DNA from: JAEXNA01 sp050486105
Lineage (GTDB): Bacteria > Vulcanimicrobiota > Xenobia > Xenobiales > JADMJV01
Direction of reading: 5' to 3'
Length of the DNA: 10,837 nucleotides
Assembly (NCBI GenBank): GCA_050486105.1
Contig: JBJHCR010000231.1
Location: 1 to 10,837 of the forward strand
This document shows, one piece after another, positions 6,319 through 10,837 of the stretch (position 1 is the first letter of the stretch; every line of letters starts with the position of its first letter). The position numbers and the translations under genes were made by a program. The notes under the pieces were generated by a model. It was not told the origin of the DNA, ran no database searches, and worked only from the letters and a program-made list of their open reading frames with translations.

Positions 6319-7523
6319 ACCTAGGCTTGACCCTAAGGATCGCTCTTAGGGCTCTAGCCCGCAACAAGCTCAGAACTCTTTTGACCATGCTGGGAATAAT
6401 CATCGGTGTTGCGGCGGTGATCGCCATGCTCTCTATAGGAAACGGCGCTCAACTCGCGGTTCAGGAAAGAATTTCCGCCATGGGGACCAACACCGTCTTC
6501 ATTTGGCCAGGACACCGGAGGGGTCGGAGTCGTGGAGGGAGTGACAGTGGAACTCGCTTGACCGTAGCCGACTGGAAGGCGGTGGATAGGTTGCCCGAAG
6601 TTCAGCTTTCGAGCCCTATGGCTAATTCCAGCGCCTCCTTGGTGTATGCATCAGCCAATTGGACTACCAGCCTCACTGGGACCAACCCAGCCTACTTTGA
6701 AATCATGAATTGGGGGGTCACCTCCGGCCGACTATTCTCCGAGTCCGAGGTGAATTCCGGGGCCAATGTGATCGTCTTGGGCTCTCAGGTGCGTGATGAA
6801 CTCTTCGGCTCTACCGACCCTGTGGGAAGCACCATCAGAGTTCGCAACATTCCCTTTCGTGTTATCGGAGTCTTGGAAGAGAAAGGCAGCGGTGGATTCG
6901 GCAATCGCGACAACACCGCCTTGATGCCGTACACCACTCTCATGCGCAAGATTGACGGAACGGACCGCCTCAGTTACCTAACCCTCCAGGCGCCAACCCA
7001 GGATAGGGTGAGAGAAGTGGAGACCATCGCCGTGGAGGTCCTCAATGAGCGCTACCGGATCACCGACCCCAAGTCTGGAGGGTTTTCGGCCTATAACCAG
7101 GCCGAGGCCAGTGAAGTCGCCGGCGAAAGCACTCGGGTGTTCTCTTTGCTCCTTGGGGGCATAGCTTCCGTGAGTCTTCTGGTTGGCGGTATTGGAATCA
7201 TGAATATCATGTTGGTTTCCGTAACCGAAAGGATTCGAGAGATCGGCATTCGCATGGCCGTGGGTGCTCGAGGGCGCGATATCTTGGCTCAGTTCTTGGT
7301 AGAGTCCATCGTCTTATCTTTGGCTGGGGGTGCCATAGGTGTCCTCCTAGGTGGCGGAGTTTCGGTGCTCATTGCCAGCCTTGCCGGTTGGCCGACGGTG
7401 ATCAGCGAGTCCTCGGTGGTGCTGGCTTTCGGAACCTCGGCGCTCATCGGTATTTTCTTTGGCTTTTATCCGGCTCTTTCTGCCTCTCGTTTGGACCCTA
7501 TTCAAGCACTTCGCAATGAGTAG
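6315..7523 (+). CDS. macB: MacB-type (FtsX-fold) ABC transporter permease
   Basis: This 402-residue permease has the MacB layout. Transmembrane helix 1 (about 22-42) is followed by a large periplasmic domain (about 45-270), then three C-terminal helices (about 276-300, 330-355 and 367-390). Typical signatures are NKLRTLLTMLGIIIGVAAVI (17-36), VGGIGIMNIMLVSVTERIREIG (290-311, cited here by its GIGIMN and TERIREIGIRMAVGA parts) and the C-terminal FYPALSASRLDPIQALR (384-400). A Gly/Arg/Ser-rich stretch (66-80) lies early in the periplasmic domain. The GTG at 6315 has GGAG seven bases upstream and overlaps the ATPase stop. Two permease chains would pair with two ATPase chains and a hexameric adaptor. 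The symbol is shared with the ATPase because the two together equal a fused MacB. It ends the cassette: a hairpin follows the stop. Confidence 0.92.
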   Translation: MNLGLTLRIALRALARNKLRTLLTMLGIIIGVAAVIAMLSIGNGAQLAVQERISAMGTNTVFIWPGHRRGRSRGGSDSGTRLTVADWKAVDRLPEVQLSSPMANSSASLVYASANWTTSLTGTNPAYFEIMNWGVTSGRLFSESEVNSGANVIVLGSQVRDELFGSTDPVGSTIRVRNIPFRVIGVLEEKGSGGFGNRDNTALMPYTTLMRKIDGTDRLSYLTLQAPTQDRVREVETIAVEVLNERYRITDPKSGGFSAYNQAEASEVAGESTRVFSLLLGGIASVSLLVGGIGIMNIMLVSVTERIREIGIRMAVGARGRDILAQFLVESIVLSLAGGAIGVLLGGGVSVLIASLAGWPTVISESSVVLAFGTSALIGIFFGFYPALSASRLDPIQALRNE

Positions 7524-7527
7524 AACT

Positions 7528-7548
7528 ATGGTGCGTGATTGGCACCAT
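7528..7548 (+). terminator. Hairpin after the efflux cassette, possible weak terminator
   Basis: ATGGTGC (7528-7534) and GCACCAT (7542-7548) form a perfect 7-bp stem with a 7-base loop, five bases after the permease stop. It is followed by a short interrupted T-rich stretch, TGGGTTTGTTG. The T-run is poor, so termination may be partial. It sits where an operon boundary between efflux and pilus genes is expected. Confidence 0.45.
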
Positions 7549-7601
7549 TGGGTTTGTTGCTCCTAGAGGTTGAACTTGGCTCCGATGCGAAGCTTCAGAG
7601 C

Positions 7602-8600
7602 ATGTTTGGCAGAAAAGTCCAGGTTGGCTTGGACATCGGAAGCCACAGTCTGCACTGGGCAGCCATGGAGGCACGCACGTCGATCTGCGACACTTGGTCG
7701 GCTCCGATTTTTCCTGAGCGCACTTCTAAAGATGATGTTCTTTCCACGGTGGATCTCGCCAAGAGGTTGAGGACTATTTTGGGGCAAGCCGAGAAAAAAA
7801 CCAAGCTCTGGAACAAGAACGTGGTTGTGGGGGTGCAAGGTTTTGGAGTGGCCAGTGGCTACTTAGAGTTCCCACCCTTGAAGGACGCTGAGTTGGAGTT
7901 GGCTATCTTGACTAGTGTGACTCGAGACATCCCCTTCCCCATGGACACCATGGAACTCGTTCATCTTCCGGTGACTTCTCTGACTCCAGGTAAGACCGCT
8001 GTCTTTTATTCGGTTTGGAAAAAGACCCAGGCTCAGCGGCTTCGCCAACTGTGTGAAGCCTGCGATCTCAGACCAAAACGGATGGAGGCCACAGGCATAG
8101 CTTTGACCCGAGAACTGTTCAATAATCGAGCTCTCAAGCCGGATGCCTTTTACGCTATAGTGAATCTCGGGTATGAGCTGACTCAGATTATCTTGGTCCG
8201 TGGGGGGTACCCCTACTATCTCCGCGACATCCCCGTCGGCGGTCGAGATATCACCTATGCGGTTCAAATCGGTTCTCAGGTGTCTTGGAGAGAGGCCGAA
8301 GATATCAAAAGGCGATACCCCCTGTTCGAGCTCACCCACACCGCAGGACCATTGCTCAGCGAACTCTCTTATGAGCTCAGTCGCTCGCTTGTCTACTTTC
8401 GTAAGCGCTTTAAGGTCGAGAAAGTGGAAGCCATCTATCTCTCGGGTGGGAGTGTGCGCCTGTCCGATTTTTCTGATTGGCTGGAGGAAGAATTGCGCCT
8501 TCCGGTTCGACTTGACGGCTGGGAGAGATTGAAGACCAGACAGACCGACTCGAATCCCGAAGTTCACAAGGTTGCGGTGGGATTGGCGTTGGGACAATGA
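7602..8600 (+). CDS. pilM: PilM, actin-like type IV pilus assembly protein
   Basis: This 332-residue cytoplasmic protein has the actin-like fold of PilM, which binds the N-terminal tail of PilN and connects the inner-membrane platform to the pilus motors. Visible pieces are the phosphate-1 loop VGLDIGSHSLH (8-18) and an IPFPMDTMELVHLPV region (110-124). The phosphate-2 loop AIVNLGYELTQI (185-196) has Asn188 where many relatives have Asp. LRDIPVGGRDIT (207-218) and the adenosine loop YLSGGSVRLSDF (279-290) complete the set. The ATG at 7602 is chosen because PilM proteins begin with MFG-like residues just before the VGLDIG loop. The upstream in-frame TTG at 7539 lies in the hairpin and would add 21 unrelated residues. 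The ribosome site is weak. The stop overlaps the pilB start as ATGA. No pilN follows, which is unusual. Confidence 0.88.
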   Translation: MFGRKVQVGLDIGSHSLHWAAMEARTSICDTWSAPIFPERTSKDDVLSTVDLAKRLRTILGQAEKKTKLWNKNVVVGVQGFGVASGYLEFPPLKDAELELAILTSVTRDIPFPMDTMELVHLPVTSLTPGKTAVFYSVWKKTQAQRLRQLCEACDLRPKRMEATGIALTRELFNNRALKPDAFYAIVNLGYELTQIILVRGGYPYYLRDIPVGGRDITYAVQIGSQVSWREAEDIKRRYPLFELTHTAGPLLSELSYELSRSLVYFRKRFKVEKVEAIYLSGGSVRLSDFSDWLEEELRLPVRLDGWERLKTRQTDSNPEVHKVAVGLALGQ

Positions 8601-10261
8601 ACGCCTGGTTCAAGCATCTGCCTGACCTTTCCGAGGAGGATCTGAGTCGCCTGCTCGAGTTGTCCGATGAATCAGTGGCCGAGACGGTGATCTTGGAAGA
8701 ACGATTGGCCACCGACGAAGAAGTATTGCGAGCTAAAAGCAAGTTTTATCGTTTGCCTTTTCTCAACCTATCGGGCTATCAGCCCTCCTTGGACGCCTTA
8801 AGGTTAGTGACGGAAGAGCAGGCTCGAAAATTGGGCATTTTTCCTCTTTTTTGTCTCAAGGAACGGATTTTCGTGGCCATGTCGGATCCCTACGACCTGC
8901 GCTGCGAAGATTTTGTGCGCAAGTTGACCGGGTTACGAGTCAAACCGGTGCTGGCCACCGACTCCGACATTCGTCAGGCCATAACCCGTAAGTATTTAGC
9001 TACCCAGATTGTCGGGTCGTCCACTTCCTCGTCCAAAGACTTGATGTCCAAGGACAACGAGGACAACCAAGAACTCCCAGACTTGACCGAGGCTATGTCG
9101 CCGGCAGTTAAGGCCGCCAATAAGGTGATCTCCCAAGCCATCCGTCTCGAGGCCAGCGACATCCACCTCGAGCCTGACCAGAATGGCGTTTTTCTTCGCT
9201 ATCGCGTGGATGGCGTCTTGCACGACTATCCTCCCCCTGAGACCGAAGTTTATGCTTCAATCGTTTCTCGGATCAAGATCATGTCGTCCTTGGACATTGC
9301 AGAGAAGCGTTTGCCCCAAGACGGGCGCTCCAGTGTCGAAGTGGACGGCAAGGCCTACGATTTGCGAGTGTCGGTGCTCCCCAATATCTATGGTGAAGGG
9401 ATCTGTATTCGGATTCTCAATCCTGAGTCGGCCAAAATGAAGTTGGAGCAAATGGGTTTCGAGCCGGACACTCTGGAGCGCTATGACCGGGTCATAAGAC
9501 AACCTCACGGCATCGTTCTCGTCACCGGTCCCACAGGTTCGGGCAAATCGACGACCTTGTATGCTACCCTCCAGCGGATCCTGTCTCGAGAGAAAAAACT
9601 GATCACGTTGGAGGACCCGGTAGAGTATAAGGTTGAGGGTCTCGTTCAAGTTCCGGTCCGGCCAGAGATCGGATATACCTTCGAGGTGGGCCTGAAGGCT
9701 ATACTGCGGCACGACCCCGACATCGTGATGCTGGGCGAGATTCGAGATCTAAGCTCAGCCGAGATCGCCTTTAGAGCAGCCTTGACCGGACATTTGTTGT
9801 TTTCGACTCTCCACACCAACAATGCCTCGCTAGCAGTCACCAGATTGGTGGATATGGGGGTTCCTCCGTTCCAAGTCATGTCTGCCTTGAGTGGAGTTTT
9901 GGCTCAACGTTTGTTGCGAAAATTGTGCGCCAAATGCAAGGAGCCTGTGACTATTTCTGAGCTTGAAATTCAAGCGTTTTCGCTGACCACCGAGCAGTTG
10001 GCTCAGGCCACTCCATTTCGAGCGGTGGGTTGCTCAGAATGCTCTAATATCGGTTATAAGGGCCGAACGGCAATTCATGAGTTCCTGGAAGTCACCCGGG
10101 AGATGCGAGCCATGCCCAGCGACCAACTCAACCAAGGCAATCTTGAAGCCATCGGTCGCAGTCAAGAGGGGTATCGCACCTTAAGAGAGTCGGCTTTGGC
10201 CAAATTCTTGAACGGGACCACGTCTTTGTCAGAAGTGCTGGCGGTCACCGCCGACTCCTAA
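8597..10261 (+). CDS. pilB: PilB/GspE-family type IV pilus (or type II secretion) assembly ATPase
   Basis: This 554-residue hexameric ATPase powers pilus extension from the cytoplasmic side. An N-terminal MshEN/GSPII_E_N-type domain (about 10-135, with LPFLNL at 53-58) and a Ser/Asp-rich linker (140-165) precede the N2 domain with SDIHLEP (187-193) and RYRVDGVLHD (201-210). Motor motifs follow: Walker A GPTGSGKST (311-319), Asp box LITLEDPVEY (335-344), Walker B DPDIVMLGEIRD (373-384) and His box TGHLLFSTLHTN (397-408). Cys444, Cys447, Cys479 and Cys482 make the zinc-binding tetracysteine site, which PilT retraction ATPases lack. I do not see a clean RLGxxL c-di-GMP-type repeat in the N-domain. 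GspE of a type II system is the alternative; the overlapping pilM favours PilB. It is full length and in frame throughout. Confidence 0.9.
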   Translation: MNAWFKHLPDLSEEDLSRLLELSDESVAETVILEERLATDEEVLRAKSKFYRLPFLNLSGYQPSLDALRLVTEEQARKLGIFPLFCLKERIFVAMSDPYDLRCEDFVRKLTGLRVKPVLATDSDIRQAITRKYLATQIVGSSTSSSKDLMSKDNEDNQELPDLTEAMSPAVKAANKVISQAIRLEASDIHLEPDQNGVFLRYRVDGVLHDYPPPETEVYASIVSRIKIMSSLDIAEKRLPQDGRSSVEVDGKAYDLRVSVLPNIYGEGICIRILNPESAKMKLEQMGFEPDTLERYDRVIRQPHGIVLVTGPTGSGKSTTLYATLQRILSREKKLITLEDPVEYKVEGLVQVPVRPEIGYTFEVGLKAILRHDPDIVMLGEIRDLSSAEIAFRAALTGHLLFSTLHTNNASLAVTRLVDMGVPPFQVMSALSGVLAQRLLRKLCAKCKEPVTISELEIQAFSLTTEQLAQATPFRAVGCSECSNIGYKGRTAIHEFLEVTREMRAMPSDQLNQGNLEAIGRSQEGYRTLRESALAKFLNGTTSLSEVLAVTADS

Positions 10262-10437
10262 GAGACGAAGGAACTTGGGGGGTGGAGTGTACCAGGGTTC
10301 TTTGGCGGATGTCGTCGGCGATCTCCTTGGGCAAGAGAGGTCGGTCGCTGCTAGCCCATTTGCGAGGTGGAGACTACACGGCCAGAAACGTTTCTTTTCA
10401 GATCTGGAGAGTCTCTAGATGGCGAAGCAGCGTTTAC

Positions 10438-10545
10438 ATTCCGAAATCCTTGGAAAAATTCAAAGTGGAATCGTCGCAGTTAGAGATGACAAAACAAGGC
10501 CTCCTCCAACACGCCCTAACCGGCAAAGTTCGTGTCACGATCTAA
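10438..10545 (+). pseudogene. C-terminal remnant of a type I restriction specificity subunit (HsdS-like)
   Basis: About 35 codons ending at a TAA at 10543-10545 encode a short charged helix followed by TKQGLLQHALTGKVRV. This closely resembles the usual C-terminal end of many HsdS proteins (a KxGLLQxLLTGKVRV-like tail after the last conserved coiled-coil). The frame stays open upstream past 10282, but that part shows no HsdS target-recognition domain, no PLPEQ-type motif and no good start. An intact HsdS is over 350 residues, so this is a decayed or truncated fragment. Neither hsdM nor hsdR is in the window. The stretch 10262-10437 holds nothing I recognise in any frame. The match rests on memory of the family, over a short length. 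Confidence 0.5.
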
Positions 10546-10556
10546 GCCCAACTTCC

Positions 10557-10837
10557 ATGTCCCCTGTCCGAAAGCAAAACATCCTTTTCATCTGCAGCCG
10601 CAATCTATGGCGCAGCCCCACCGCCGAGGCTCTATACAAGAAACACCCACAGCTTAATGTTCGCTCGGCGGGTACGAGCGACAAGGCCAGACGAAAGGTT
10701 ACCGAATCCGACATCGTCTGGGCCCACACCATCTTCGTGATGGAAACCCAGCATCGTCGCCAACTCCAAAGCAGGTTCGGCGATCTCTTGGCCAACACAA
10801 ACCTCATCAATCTCGACATCCCCGACGAGTATCAGGC
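10557..10837 (+). CDS. Low-molecular-weight protein tyrosine phosphatase-like protein (C-terminus cut by window edge)
   Basis: The first 93 residues are present. ILFICSRNLWRSPTAEA (9-25) contains the phosphatase P-loop CX5RS, with Cys13 as nucleophile and Arg19 for phosphate binding, followed by RSAGT (38-42), as in low-molecular-weight phosphatases. DIVWAHTIFVME (54-65) and the LDIPDEYQ segment at the right edge match a short family of predicted protein tyrosine phosphatases (COG4551-like as I recall), usually about 110 residues in all. The general-acid Asp would lie in or after the IPDEY segment at the edge. The frame is open back to an ATG at 10419 directly after a TAG, which would add 46 residues. 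That part is basic, Pro-rich and overlaps the HsdS-like frame, so the ATG at 10557 is preferred. No good Shine-Dalgarno is seen. The substrate is unknown. Confidence 0.8.
   Translation, partial: MSPVRKQNILFICSRNLWRSPTAEALYKKHPQLNVRSAGTSDKARRKVTESDIVWAHTIFVMETQHRRQLQSRFGDLLANTNLINLDIPDEYQ

Noticed and set aside
7539..7601. PilM start at TTG 7539
   Set aside because: It lies in the hairpin after the permease gene and adds 21 residues unlike PilM. The ATG at 7602 matches the usual MFG-type beginning.
7863..8597. 244-codon open frame on the minus strand inside pilM
   Set aside because: It is antisense to a clear PilM protein and its translation has no recognisable domain. It is a coding shadow.
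10260..10385. About 42-codon minus-strand open stretch containing LPKEIADDIRQRTLVHS
   Set aside because: It reads somewhat like protein but has stops on both sides, no good start and no family I can name.
1..10837. CRISPR array, tRNA, rRNA, insertion sequence ends
   Set aside because: I saw no regularly spaced direct repeats, no tRNA cloverleaf, no rRNA-like conserved blocks, and no transposase or terminal inverted repeats.

Overview
The window looks like a chromosomal segment of a Gram-negative bacterium. It encodes a MacA-type periplasmic adaptor and type IV pilus assembly proteins (PilM, PilB), both of which imply an envelope with an outer membrane. By eye the base composition is moderately GC-rich and GTG/TTG starts are common. 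No rRNA or other phylogenetic marker is present. An Acidobacteriota-like or deltaproteobacteria-like source would fit but cannot be shown from this sequence.

Layout. (1) Minus strand, 1-2058: a lactose/cellobiose-family PTS EIIC permease, followed 27 bases after its stop by a membrane-anchored substrate-binding-protein-like gene that runs off the left edge. (2) A short divergent intergenic region (2059-2164) with an inverted repeat. (3) Plus strand, 2165-2875: an MBL-fold metallo-hydrolase with a complete metal-ligand set. (4) A 315-base stretch (2876-3190) with no convincing gene, holding a perfect 14-bp palindrome. (5) Plus strand, 3191-7523: a compact four-gene cassette made of a SAM-dependent methyltransferase, a MacA-like adaptor, a MacB-type ATPase and a MacB-type permease. 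Start and stop codons overlap at two junctions and a 3-base gap separates the third. (6) A hairpin at 7528-7548. (7) Plus strand, 7602-10261: pilM and pilB, overlapping by 4 bases. (8) 10262-10837: a probable breakpoint region with what looks like the C-terminal tail of a type I restriction specificity subunit (HsdS), then the start of a low-molecular-weight tyrosine-phosphatase-like gene cut by the right edge.

How the genes may work together. The EIIC and the SBP-like protein form a likely two-gene unit for sensing or importing a sugar, with no EIIA or EIIB seen here. The adaptor, ATPase and permease should make the inner-membrane and periplasmic parts of a MacAB-TolC-like efflux pump. The overlapping methyltransferase gene suggests that modification of a small molecule and its export, or self-protection, are linked. 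PilM and PilB belong to the cytoplasmic machinery of a type IV pilus (or related type II system), but the usual pilN/O/P/Q neighbours are absent from this window.

No wholly new system is evident. The points most worth checking are the EIIC/SBP-like pairing, the methyltransferase-efflux cassette, and the pilB/HsdS-remnant/phosphatase junction.
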